Source: an uncultured Faecalibacterium sp. (GTDB lineage: Bacteria; Bacillota; Clostridia; Oscillospirales; Ruminococcaceae). Taken from it: DNA of 64,000 nucleotides. Position numbers and translations under genes: made by a program. The notes beneath the pieces were generated by a model. That model was not told where the DNA came from. It did no database searches and worked only from the letters and a program-made list of their open reading frames with translations. The stretch lies in contig CAKSVD010000007.1 in assembly GCA_934503275.1 (NCBI GenBank), positions 1 through 64,000 on the forward strand. The letters run 5' to 3'. Shown one piece after another: positions 1-6,803 of this stretch; positions within the stretch are counted from its first letter, which is position 1, and every line of letters starts with the position of its first letter.

Positions 1-14
1 TTTTAAATTAGGGC

Positions 15-43
15 TTGCATTTCGGCAAAGGCCGTGCTATAAT
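15..43 (+). promoter_or_regulatory. Promoter of tRNA-Val
   Basis: A -35 box TTGCAT (15-20) and a perfect -10 box TATAAT (38-43) are separated by 17 bases. They lie about 40 bases upstream of the tRNA-Val 5' end. Confidence 0.75.
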
Positions 44-83
44 AATCACGTTCCAGTTCGGAGCGCACAACACAAGCAAATAT

Positions 84-160
84 GGAGGATTAGCTCAGCT
101 GGTTAGAGCACCTGCATCACACGCAGGGGGTCTGGGGTTCGAGTCCCTAATTCTCCACCA
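84..160 (+). tRNA. tRNA-Val (anticodon CAC)
   Basis: A full 77-base cloverleaf is visible. The acceptor stem starts GGAGGAT and pairs with ATTCTCC. The D arm is GCTC/GAGC. The anticodon stem CCTGC/GCAGG encloses a loop with CAC at positions 34-36. The T loop is TTCGAGT, followed by discriminator A and an encoded CCA end. It reads the valine codon GTG. Confidence 0.93.
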
Positions 161-168
161 TACAGTTT

Positions 169-202
169 GTACTCGAACCCGAAAGGGTTCGGGTACTTTT
201 TT
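169..202 (+). terminator. Terminator of tRNA-Val
   Basis: A 12-bp hairpin with a GAAA loop (181-184) is followed directly by six T residues, 9 bases after the tRNA. Confidence 0.9.
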
Positions 203-287
203 GTTCCCGGGATGCTTGCGTTTGCGCAACAGCGCGGGAAACAGGCAAAGGCGAGGAAATCGCGCATATCATATTCTATAAACAAAG

Positions 288-333
288 AAATGGCTGCTGC
301 ACTGGGAAGAATCCTGTACAGCAGCCATTTTTA
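288..333. terminator. Bidirectional terminator
   Basis: AATGGCTGCTG and CAGCAGCCATT form a long stem, with T-rich tracts on both strands. It ends the transporter transcript coming from the minus strand. Confidence 0.75.
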
Positions 334-346
334 TTGTTGTATAAGA

Positions 347-1291
347 TCAGTCCTTCTTCTCAGCGGTGCGGGCAAAGAAGTTGGCGAGGACGGCACCGGA
401 AATGTTATGCCACACCGAGAACACAGCGCCGGGGATGGTTGCCAGCGGATACTGTGCAAAGTGGGCAGCGGCTAGAGAGGTGGCCAGACCGGAGTTCTGC
501 ATACCGACCTCAATGGAAATCGCACGGCACTTGGTGGAATCCAGCTTCAGCAGCTTGCCCACGCCGAAGCCGGTGAGGTAGCCCAGCAGGTTGTGCAGGA
601 TGACCACGGCAAGGATCAGCAGGCCGCTGGTCATGATCTTAGCGGAGTTTGCAGACACAACAGCGCAGATAATGAGCACGATGGCAGTGGTGGAGACCAG
701 CGGCAGCACGCGGACGGCGTTCTGGGTGAAGGCACGGAAGAAGTGGTTGACCACAAAGCCCAGTGCGATGGGCACCAGCACCACCTTGACGATGGACAGG
801 AACATATTTACAGGGTTCACATCCACGCGCTGACCGGCATACAGCAGGGTGAGCAGCGGGGTGAGGAAGGGTGCCAGCACGGTGGAAACTGCGGTCATGC
901 CGACGGACAGTGCAACGTCGCCTTTGGACAGATAGGTCATCACGTTAGAGGAGGTGCCGCCGGGGCAGGTACCCACAAGGATGACGCCGATAGCCAGTTC
1001 GGTGGGCAGGTGGAACAGCTGCGTCAGCGCCCATGCCAGAAAGGGCATCAGGGTGAACTGTGCAATGCAGCCGATGATCACGTCCTTCGGGCGGCTGAAC
1101 ACCACCTTGAAGTCCTCCGGCTTCAGGGTAAGACCCATGCCGAACATGACGATGCCCAGCAGGGTGTTGACCCACGCGGTCTTTACCACGCTGAAGGTGC
1201 CGGGGAACAGCAGCGCCAGCGCCGCCACTACAATGACGATGGCGGCCATGTACTTGCCAACAAAATCGCTTACTTTTTCCAATGTTTTCAT
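347..1291 (-). CDS. BASS-family (bile acid:sodium symporter type) transporter
   Basis: This 314-residue protein is highly hydrophobic, with about nine or ten membrane segments, and has the usual length for the bacterial BASS family. Family signatures are GTCPGGTSSN near residues 107-116 and EVGMQNSGLA near 261-270. The start at 1291 is preceded by a GGAGA ribosome site; the longer reading frame upstream lacks one. Known relatives carry bile acids, pyruvate, ketopantoate or other 2-oxo acids with sodium, so bile acid is not the default substrate. The gene sits alone downstream of a T-box leader whose specifier appears to be ATC (Ile). I therefore infer transport of a branched-chain amino-acid-related acid, such as a 2-oxo acid. 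Substrate is unproven. Confidence 0.85.
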   Translation of the reverse strand: MKTLEKVSDFVGKYMAAIVIVVAALALLFPGTFSVVKTAWVNTLLGIVMFGMGLTLKPEDFKVVFSRPKDVIIGCIAQFTLMPFLAWALTQLFHLPTELAIGVILVGTCPGGTSSNVMTYLSKGDVALSVGMTAVSTVLAPFLTPLLTLLYAGQRVDVNPVNMFLSIVKVVLVPIALGFVVNHFFRAFTQNAVRVLPLVSTTAIVLIICAVVSANSAKIMTSGLLILAVVILHNLLGYLTGFGVGKLLKLDSTKCRAISIEVGMQNSGLATSLAAAHFAQYPLATIPGAVFSVWHNISGAVLANFFARTAEKKD

Positions 1292-1367
1292 GATGATCTC
1301 CTTTTTCCTGAACACTTATTTTTGCGGATGCAAAGGCAATGAAACATCCGGAAAATGGCTTTCCCGC

Positions 1368-1671
1368 AAACAAAAACGCCTTTGTCCCTTACAGTTTGTA
1401 AGAGACAAAGGCGTACAAACTCCTCTGCGGTACCACTCTTATTGCCGGTGCAAAGCCCGGCCCCTCAGTGCGCATCCAACAATGCGCGGCCCGTGATAAC
1501 GGGGGCCTGCCGTTCCCGCTTACTGGGGCACAGACACTGCCCATTCAGCCGGAAAGCTCGGAGAGGATCTTCCCACGGACGCCCTGCACTGCCTTGCACC
1601 AGCCGGCAGCTCTCTGCAGCATTCCTTCCGGGTACTCTTTCTCGTCATAGCCGAATATTTCACTGCCACGG
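1368..1671 (-). promoter_or_regulatory. T-box riboswitch, probable Ile specifier
   Basis: Read on the minus strand, the leader holds a stem I with AAGAGTA on the 5' side of the specifier loop. Opposite it is AAG-ATC-C between short stems (GAGA/TCTC below, CCC/GGG above), giving ATC as the specifier. The AGAGAGCTGCCGG and GGTGCAAGGCAG distal elements follow. The T-box sequence AGAGTGGTACCGCAG lies at about 1425-1438. A strong terminator (CGCCTTTGTC/GACAAAGGCG then T5) spans 1368-1413. It controls the BASS transporter. That this is a T-box is clear; the ATC reading rests on hand alignment with the ilv leader of this window. Confidence 0.9.
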
Positions 1672-1700
1672 AGTATACTCCCCTCGGGGGCTGAAGTCAA
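1672..1700 (-). promoter_or_regulatory. Promoter of the T-box/transporter transcript
   Basis: On the minus strand TTGACT (1695-1700) and TATACT (1672-1677) are 17 bases apart, immediately upstream of the T-box leader. Confidence 0.8.
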
Positions 1701-1784
1701 GGGATGTGACCCGTCTGTTTTTTCATCCGGCTCACCTCAAAGATGAAAACGGCTCATGAAAGGGCTGGGGGACAGAACGCTGCC

Positions 1785-1907
1785 TATGCCTAAAACAAGG
1801 CAAAATAAGGCTCATTCTAGTAGAACACACCCAAGAAAGTAACAAATAAAGCCACGAAAAACCGCATTTATAAACGGTTCATCGTGGTTTTTCTTGTGGT
1901 CGGAGTG
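1785..1907. repeat. Copy of the satellite right end plus last 11 bases of tRNA-Pro
   Basis: About 123 bases here match, with scattered differences, the segment 21058-21182. That segment is the tRNA-proximal end of the 8.1 kb element: arm motif AAATAAGGCTCATTCT, tRNA terminator hairpin, then the tRNA 3' end. Here the tRNA part stops after TGGTCGGAGTG (1897-1907). It looks like the remnant end of another element of the same family. Confidence 0.75.
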
Positions 1908-2001
1908 TAATTATAGGATTTCAGAAAACACAGATATATCAACGGTTTACTGGTAGTCAGCAAGAGGTATTTATTCTAAAAATCTAAAATCACAAGAACA
2001 C

Positions 2002-2028
2002 CGCCGCCCAAACAGGACAACGGGCGGC
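2002..2028. repeat. Hairpin copy 1 flanking the dGTPase gene
   Basis: GCCGCCC and GGGCGGC form a stem around AACAGGACAAC. A near-identical hairpin lies at 3515-3540 in the same orientation, so the dGTPase gene is bracketed by direct copies. Confidence 0.8.
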
Positions 2029-2056
2029 ATTTCCTATAAGTCATTGAGGTTTTGCA

Positions 2057-3316
2057 TCAATAATAGTCGGGAATATAAAGATTCATGTATTCTCGTGCAG
2101 CAAACTGGTCTGTCATTCCAGAGATATGATCACAAATAAAACGGATAAACATGGGGTCTTGCTTCATTTTTTCAACTGACATTTCTTTCCTATTAAATTT
2201 GTCAGCATCATTATAACCATAATACCTTGCTAAAATGTAATCTGGCAATTCTTTAGGGTGTTTGTAATATGCTTTAAAAATTTGCGTAATAAAATATTCG
2301 GCCTTTGAATCTGCTTGGCTAATTTCTTTGGAACTAATAATCCAGTTATCACGGTTGTCAGCTAAATCTTTTGCTTTAGTTTCTACTTCGTGAGAAAAAC
2401 AGATGCACTTCTTTTCGTAGACCGAATGTTTCGAACTAAAATCTGGTATGTCATTTTCTTCATTGTAGTGTTGTATTTCTACCTTGGAGTTTTTTACTAC
2501 ATCAGAAATTAAATATCCAACCAAGCCCTTAATTATCTGATTCTTTTTATTGTAGGATAGATTGGGCTTTAAAAAAGTATCATCTAAAAGCGATACATAT
2601 TCCTTTACTAAATCACAAGTGCAAAAGGCATCAAAAGAAATAATGCCACCACGAATTCCATCTTCTATATCATGTGTGAGTTGGGCGATTTCATCCGCTA
2701 TTGCCACAGCCTGTCCTTCCAAAGTAATTGAATTTGGAAGATCCATACGAAAGTCTTCTGTATTAAGGGCGCTGCTCTCGTACTTTACCTCGTATTTTCT
2801 GTTGTGACTATCGCGAATCCTTAAGCCCGTATGTTTTAGCATTCCCTCTCTAACTGCTAATGTCAGATTGATTCCGGGGAATTCATCGCATTTCCTTTCT
2901 ATGAACTCAACCACACGAACTGACTGAAAATTATGTTTGAAGCTAAATTCAGAGCCATCAAACTCTTTAGGGAGCCCTTCATGCATCAATTCGCTCAATC
3001 TGCGTTCCCCGACATGGCCAAATGGCGTATGACCTAAATCGTGTCCTAAAGCAATAGCCTCAACTAAATCTTCATCTAAATTTAGTTGGCGGCTTATTGA
3101 ACGCGCGATTTGTGCTACTTCAAGAGTATGTGTTAGTCTATTTCTATAATGATCTCCTTTATTAGCATTGAATATCTGTGTTTTATGCATCAGTCGGCGA
3201 AATGCTCTTGAATGAATGATTCGATCCCGGTCATGACAATACTCATTACGTAAATCATTTTTCAGGAAAGATTCATCATATTCACGTCGTGTTAAATATT
3301 GAGTATTCATTTGCAT
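2057..3316 (-). CDS. dGTP triphosphohydrolase-like HD-domain protein
   Basis: This 419-residue protein has the HD-domain metal signature of the Dgt/dGTPase family: RLTHT around residues 60-64 (His63) and GHDLGHTPFG at 91-100 (His92, Asp93). The N-terminal RDRIIHSRAFRRL stretch is also typical. Family members hydrolyse dGTP to deoxyguanosine and triphosphate. I start at 3316 because GAGGAGA sits 9 bases upstream. The gene is AT-rich compared with the surrounding ICE and is flanked by two copies of one hairpin, so it is probably cargo. Mobile-element dGTPases have been linked to phage defence by dNTP depletion. That role is inferred here; a housekeeping dGTPase is the alternative. Confidence 0.85.
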   Translation of the reverse strand: MQMNTQYLTRREYDESFLKNDLRNEYCHDRDRIIHSRAFRRLMHKTQIFNANKGDHYRNRLTHTLEVAQIARSISRQLNLDEDLVEAIALGHDLGHTPFGHVGERRLSELMHEGLPKEFDGSEFSFKHNFQSVRVVEFIERKCDEFPGINLTLAVREGMLKHTGLRIRDSHNRKYEVKYESSALNTEDFRMDLPNSITLEGQAVAIADEIAQLTHDIEDGIRGGIISFDAFCTCDLVKEYVSLLDDTFLKPNLSYNKKNQIIKGLVGYLISDVVKNSKVEIQHYNEENDIPDFSSKHSVYEKKCICFSHEVETKAKDLADNRDNWIISSKEISQADSKAEYFITQIFKAYYKHPKELPDYILARYYGYNDADKFNRKEMSVEKMKQDPMFIRFICDHISGMTDQFAAREYMNLYIPDYY

Positions 3317-3514
3317 AAGATACAATCTCCTCAAATTCAATTCTTGTTGATGACTTGCCATAATGAAATGATTACTTTTCAATATGAACAGGCTCTTAGA
3401 GCAATTGTAAAATACACTCTCCAAAAGTAACAATTAGATTATAGCACTTCGAGTTTGGTTTTTCCACAATTATCTCGTTGTTTTAACAGGAAAAAACCAT
3501 CGAATTGACGATTA

Positions 3515-3545
3515 CGCCGCCCAACAGGACAACGGGCGGCGTTTT
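3515..3545 (+). terminator. Hairpin copy 2 flanking the dGTPase gene
   Basis: GCCGCCC (3516-3522) pairs with GGGCGGC (3534-3540), followed by GTTTT. It is the second copy of the hairpin at 2002-2028 and looks like a terminator. Confidence 0.7.
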
Positions 3546-3581
3546 CATATATAACACCATGAAGGGAGGTCACTTCCACCC

Positions 3582-3606
3582 GGCCAGTCTGCGGACTGGC
3601 TTTTTT
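3582..3606 (+). terminator. Small terminator hairpin
   Basis: GCCAGTC-TGCG-GACTGGC is followed by TTTTTT, just before a short ICE reading frame. Confidence 0.65.
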
Positions 3607-3621
3607 CATGCCACGAAACAA

Positions 3622-3846
3622 ATGGCAGATGATAAGAAAAATATTCCCGATGTAGCCTCACCTACTGAGGCACCCGCTCCCACGGTGGAAGCTGCCGCCA
3701 TGCCGGAGCAGCTCGCTCCCGAGCCTGTGCTGACTGACGCGGAGGCGGTCATGCTGGAGCATGATGGGCACGCGGCGCTCTTTGAAATGGGCGATGCCGT
3801 ACCTGATCCCGGCGAGGATAATCCCACTCCGGCATATTCCGGTTGA
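3622..3846 (+). CDS. Short acidic ICE protein, possibly a remnant
   Basis: This 74-residue frame begins MADDKKNIPDV and is rich in Ala, Pro and acidic residues. It has no visible domain and no strong ribosome site. A terminator hairpin lies immediately upstream. The next frame starts with TTG overlapping its stop codon (TTGA), as in a translationally coupled pair. Because the surrounding ICE genes are all truncated, this may be the end of a longer ICE gene. I do not recognise the family. Confidence 0.4.
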   Translation: MADDKKNIPDVASPTEAPAPTVEAAAMPEQLAPEPVLTDAEAVMLEHDGHAALFEMGDAVPDPGEDNPTPAYSG

Positions 3847-4046
3847 AACAGCACCCCAATTATCGCTTTACAGCGGAGGCCGATAAAGTGAAAAACGCCT
3901 TTGACCTCGACAGGCTCATTGACCGCCGCAGGCGGCCGGGCATGAACGAGGAATGTGAGGTGTACAAAGTGTCAGTGCCGGACGAGGCGATCACAGACGA
4001 GGACGAGGACATCCTCAACTATGACGACCTGGACGCTTATTTATAA
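3843..4046 (+). CDS. Short ICE-associated protein, unknown function
   Basis: This 67-residue frame is coupled to the preceding one through a TTGA overlap. It has a basic patch (DRLIDRRRRPG) followed by an acidic tail (EDEDILNYDDLDAYL). Composition and codon use match the GC-rich ICE backbone. It resembles the tail of a larger ICE-encoded protein, but I cannot name a family. Confidence 0.4.
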   Translation: MKQHPNYRFTAEADKVKNAFDLDRLIDRRRRPGMNEECEVYKVSVPDEAITDEDEDILNYDDLDAYL

Positions 4047-4080
4047 ACCAACAACTGATTCAAATAAAAGCAACCAAGCC

Positions 4081-4116
4081 GGGCCTGTCTGCCAAAACAA
4101 GACAAGCCCAGCTTAG
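4081..4116. terminator. Bidirectional hairpin terminator
   Basis: GGGC-TGTCT pairs with AGACA-GCCC, with flanking AGC/GCT. It lies between the plus-strand ICE frame and the minus-strand 22-residue gene and could end either transcript. Confidence 0.55.
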
Positions 4117-4121
4117 AGTGA

Positions 4122-4190
4122 TTACTTTTTCAGCATCGACAGAATAGCGAGCATCAGAAAAAGAATCAATACCAGAGTAGAATCAGTCAT
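4122..4190 (-). CDS. 22-residue membrane microprotein
   Basis: A canonical AGGAGGT ribosome site precedes an ATG at 4190. The frame encodes MTDSTLVLILFLMLAILSML followed by two lysines and a TAA stop. It is one hydrophobic helix with a charged end, the form of a small membrane peptide or type I toxin-like peptide. It lies just downstream of the winged-helix gene, on the same strand and about 16 bases away, so it may be cotranscribed with it. Function is unknown; only the ribosome site and composition support it. Confidence 0.5.
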   Translation of the reverse strand: MTDSTLVLILFLMLAILSMLKK

Positions 4191-4206
4191 TTTTACCTCC
4201 TTGCAA

Positions 4207-5043
4207 TTAAATGGTTATGTGGGCGAGATCAGAGATGTCTACATCATCTGTAAGTTGGCTCATGATCTCGTAAACGGCAGTGTCATCAATTTTGGGCGAG
4301 TCATTGATGAAAAAGCATTGAAGCGGACTTGGCGTTATTTTGCCGAGCACAATTTCCTTTTCACCGTTGACAATGGCGACTTTGTCTTCGCTCTCAAAAG
4401 CTAAGAGCTTTTTTGCAATATCTTCATTGGTTGTAGTGGAGATGTTGTAGATAAAGGTGTCAACACGGTTGAGTTCAATGGCGCCCGCAGTGCTCAGCTT
4501 TTGCAAATGGACACATAAAATCTCGCTGATCGTGTCCGCTACTTCACCTTTTACATAGAGTTTTGTGACAGACTGAACCTTTCCAAAAACTCTCGTGTAC
4601 TCATTCGCCCCGTATAAATTTAGCTCTCCAAGGATTTGCTCGATTTGCTGGATGCTCATTTTTACAGCAAATCCCGTTAAAGGTAGAACAAAGGTTGCCT
4701 TACTCTTCTTTCCGGTGCTTGTCCTGAAGATTAGGCCAAGATCTTCTAACTGGTTGTTCCAATTACCGATACTTCTTTCGGTGGCTCCAAGCTTTTTGCT
4801 GATTGTGTCAATACTATACCAGGATTCACCAGTGTCGTTGTTAGCTACAACCGCATAGTACAGATACAATTTTACGGCACCATCTTTAAGGTAAGGAAGA
4901 AAGGCGGCAAAATTACTGTCTACCTTTGCAAACCTAAATGCCTTGTTCGATTTGCCTGTTGCACTCGCATGGAACAGAGCCAACAGCTCACTCTCGGGGT
5001 TCTTGAAGCGATTTTCATTTCTTTTTAGGTTTAGCTTAATCAT
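4207..5043 (-). CDS. Winged-helix DNA-binding protein, unknown function
   Basis: This 278-residue AT-rich gene contains a likely winged-helix segment around residues 60-110: VKLYLYYAV, then SIDTISKKLGATERSIGNW and a helix ending in GLIFRT. The pattern resembles the N-terminal domain of replication-initiator or helix-turn-helix plasmid proteins. The C-terminal half has no motif I recognise. A promoter with 17-base spacing lies upstream, and a 22-residue membrane peptide gene follows. Its composition differs from the ICE backbone, suggesting cargo or a replaced accessory module. Confidence 0.6.
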   Translation of the reverse strand: MIKLNLKRNENRFKNPESELLALFHASATGKSNKAFRFAKVDSNFAAFLPYLKDGAVKLYLYYAVVANNDTGESWYSIDTISKKLGATERSIGNWNNQLEDLGLIFRTSTGKKSKATFVLPLTGFAVKMSIQQIEQILGELNLYGANEYTRVFGKVQSVTKLYVKGEVADTISEILCVHLQKLSTAGAIELNRVDTFIYNISTTTNEDIAKKLLAFESEDKVAIVNGEKEIVLGKITPSPLQCFFINDSPKIDDTAVYEIMSQLTDDVDISDLAHITI

Positions 5044-5080
5044 TGCGTTATGTCCTTTCGTGTTCTCTTGGTATGGCTAA

Positions 5081-5109
5081 AGCATATCAGAAAAAGTCGG
5101 ACATGTAAA
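5081..5109 (-). promoter_or_regulatory. Promoter of the winged-helix gene
   Basis: On the minus strand TTTACA (5104-5109) and TATGCT (5081-5086) are spaced by 17 bases, 38 bases upstream of the start codon. Confidence 0.55.
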
Positions 5110-5280
5110 TTCTTATAGAAAGGAATTAAAATGGAAATATAATTCCGATTAAACACCTCAAATTTCCTATAATCTATATACAGTGTATAAGACTTAACAC
5201 AGAATAAGGTAACAAGAGATAATGCATACGAACAGCAGTCAAGAATGAGCCGGGAAATCTCACTACATTTAGGAGAACTT

Positions 5281-5319
5281 ATGTCTAACGCACGAGCTTC
5301 CCCCCTTTTTTCAATTTAA
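5281..5319 (+). CDS. 12-codon leader-like frame
   Basis: An AGGAG site seven bases upstream precedes ATG and the short frame MSNARASPLFSI, ending in TAA. It sits in an AT-rich stretch (5110-5340) with no other gene, followed by a terminator. Short peptides like this often lie upstream of inducible resistance genes, but no such gene follows here. It may be the leftover of a removed cargo gene. This is speculative. Confidence 0.3.
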   Translation: MSNARASPLFSI

Positions 5320-5350
5320 GGCACACATTCTGTAGGGAATTTATTTTGAA

Positions 5351-5377
5351 ACCGCCCGATGTGGGCGGTTTTTTTCA
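5351..5377 (+). terminator. Rho-independent terminator
   Basis: AACCGCCC-GATGT-GGGCGGTT is followed by a run of T residues. It separates the AT-rich leader-like stretch from the conjugation remnant. Confidence 0.75.
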
Positions 5378-5410
5378 TGGCCGGGTATATCCCGGAGAAT
5401 AGGAGGCTAT

Positions 5411-5878
5411 ATGTGGTTTTTTCGCTTCTGCCATAACCACTTTGCAGACCCTTGTGATCGCCCTCGGCGCTGGCCTTGGTACGTGGGGCGTGGTCAATCT
5501 GCTGGAGGGCTGTGGCTGCAATCCCTGCTCATTCATGTGACCATGTGGGCAATCAATATTGTGATTTTCGTTATCGTCTATGGCCGCATGATCGAAATAT
5601 ACCTGCTGACCAGCTTAGCCCCCATCCCCGTTGCCACGCTCTCCAACCGGGAGTTGGGCAATACCGGGCAGAACTATTTGAAGTCCCTGTTCGCCGTGGG
5701 CTTTCAAGGCTTGCTCATTCTCGTCTGCGTTGCCATCTATGCGGTGCTGATACAGGGCATCGCCACAAGCGGCGACCCCATCGGCTCGATATGGGGGTGC
5801 ATGGGCTATTCCGTGCTGCTCTGCTTCTGCCTGCTCAAAACAGGGACGATTGCCCGGAGCATCTTTGGTGCCCATTAG
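5411..5878 (+). pseudogene. Maff2-VirB6/TrbL fusion remnant
   Basis: The first 100 bases encode, one base out of frame from the ATG, a Maff2-like start (FASAITTLQTLVIALGAGLG, then TWGVVNLLEG). From about 5511 the sequence jumps into the C-terminal half of a VirB6/TrbL-type membrane protein (LIHVTMWAINIVIF, LLTSLAPIPVATL), which runs to the stop at 5878. In intact ICEs these are two adjacent genes. A deletion has removed the end of the first and most of the second, and an extra base near a T run breaks the frame. The product would have been an inner-membrane channel component of the conjugation machine. Confidence 0.75.
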
Positions 5879-5884
5879 TAGTAA

Positions 5885-5914
5885 GACTCCCTGTGCCGAG
5901 GCACAGGGAGTCTT
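5885..5914. terminator. Bidirectional terminator
   Basis: AGACTCCCTGTGCC and GGCACAGGGAGTCT form a near-perfect hairpin with a GA-rich loop. It lies between the convergent VirB6 remnant and the minus-strand pair that follows. Confidence 0.8.
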
Positions 5915-5918
5915 GAAC

Positions 5919-6074
5919 TTACTTGTTTTTCTTTTCGGCTTCCTTGCGAATAGTCCCAATCTTTTTATCAGAGCGGGTATCGCGGCCATTTGGATTTCGA
6001 ATAGTTCCAGACGGTAAGCCGCGAGTTTTTTCAAATGTACCAACGGTGCAATCACTTCTCACTTTTCTGGGCAT
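5919..6074 (-). CDS. 51-residue basic protein, second gene of a regulator pair
   Basis: An ATG at 6074 opens a 51-residue frame starting MPRKVRSDCTVGTFEK and ending in a lysine-rich tail (RKEAEKKNK). It lies 9 bases downstream of the stop of the helix-turn-helix gene on the same strand, with a TGAGGA ribosome site between them. The motif GTIRNPNGRDTRSDKKIGT is not one I know. Size and arrangement fit a small accessory or antitoxin-like partner, but nothing proves it. Confidence 0.5.
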   Translation of the reverse strand: MPRKVRSDCTVGTFEKTRGLPSGTIRNPNGRDTRSDKKIGTIRKEAEKKNK

Positions 6075-6083
6075 AAGTTATCC

Positions 6084-6434
6084 TCACTTTCTCTTCATTT
6101 TTCTTTCAATTTTTGAAATGTTGGTTTGAGTTGTCCCCAAAATGGCAGCGACCTCAGCTTGGGTTTTCCCCTCAGCCCTCATTTGAGCTATTGTAGATTC
6201 CATGTGGCTAAAAGGTTTGTCCCGGCAAGCCCGAGACTGAGAAACAGTAGCAGCATCATCATAGCTACGAATCTCAAGCATAACGGTTTCAGATGATGTT
6301 CGTCTCCGCAGTTTTAGGACATTATCTTTTTTATGAACTTCGACATCTGGACTAAAAATCAAATCCTTGAGCGTCATGTCTCCAATGCCCTTGGGGATCA
6401 TGTCACCCGGCCCTTTTTTGACCAACTTGCTCAC
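6084..6434 (-). CDS. Small helix-turn-helix regulator
   Basis: This 116-residue protein ends in a helix-turn-helix: AQMRAEGKTQAEVAAILGTT followed by QTNISKIERK (residues about 83-112). The N-terminal part (SKLVKKGPGDMI, LKDLIFSPDVEV) has no motif I recognise. It overlaps nothing and is followed after 9 bases by a 51-residue gene, probably as one transcript ended by the hairpin at 5885-5914. The pair runs against the conjugation genes. An ICE transfer regulator or the regulator of a toxin-antitoxin-like pair are both possible. Confidence 0.6.
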   Translation of the reverse strand: MSKLVKKGPGDMIPKGIGDMTLKDLIFSPDVEVHKKDNVLKLRRRTSSETVMLEIRSYDDAATVSQSRACRDKPFSHMESTIAQMRAEGKTQAEVAAILGTTQTNISKIERKMKRK

Positions 6435-6541
6435 CTATCTTCACCCCTTTCAGTACGCAAAAATTGTATGATTTCTTATGAAATTATACAACAAGAAAAG
6501 CTCGATGTCAATACAATATTTTAGCGGAAGGAGGCTGACCT

Positions 6542-6803
6542 ATGCCCTATGTGAATGTCCCGAACGACCTTTCCAAAATCAAGACAAAAATTGCGTTCAA
6601 CCTCACCAAGCGGCAGCTCATTTGTTTTGGCCTTGGAGCTGCTATCGGCGTTCCTGCTGGCGATGTACGAAAAGGACGGCTTGGCCTTTGAAAAGGTGAT
6701 CCGCAACATCATCCGGGTCAAGTTTACCCGCCCCGGCATCCGACCGTACCGAACGGAAAATATCTATGCCCCATTTGCGCGAAAGGAGGAGCCTATTGAG
6801 TAA
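6542..6803 (+). pseudogene. PrgI-family protein with internal deletion
   Basis: A good ribosome site (AAGGAGG) precedes ATG at 6542. The frame begins MPYVNVPNDLSKIKTKIAFN and continues LTKRQLICFGLGAAIGVP, as in PrgI-family proteins. At about 6645 the sequence jumps, out of frame, to the later part of the same family (FLLAMYEKDGLAFEKVIRNI, then RVKFTRPGIRPYRTENIY), ending at 6803. The middle, roughly the transmembrane hairpin, is lost. The junction carries the short shared string TTCCTGC, consistent with deletion between micro-repeats. PrgI is a small membrane partner of VirB4. Confidence 0.75.

Noticed and set aside
5281..5319. Leader peptide of a resistance gene actually present here
   Set aside because: No ribosome-protection, methylase or ABC-F gene follows within the window; only damaged conjugation genes do.
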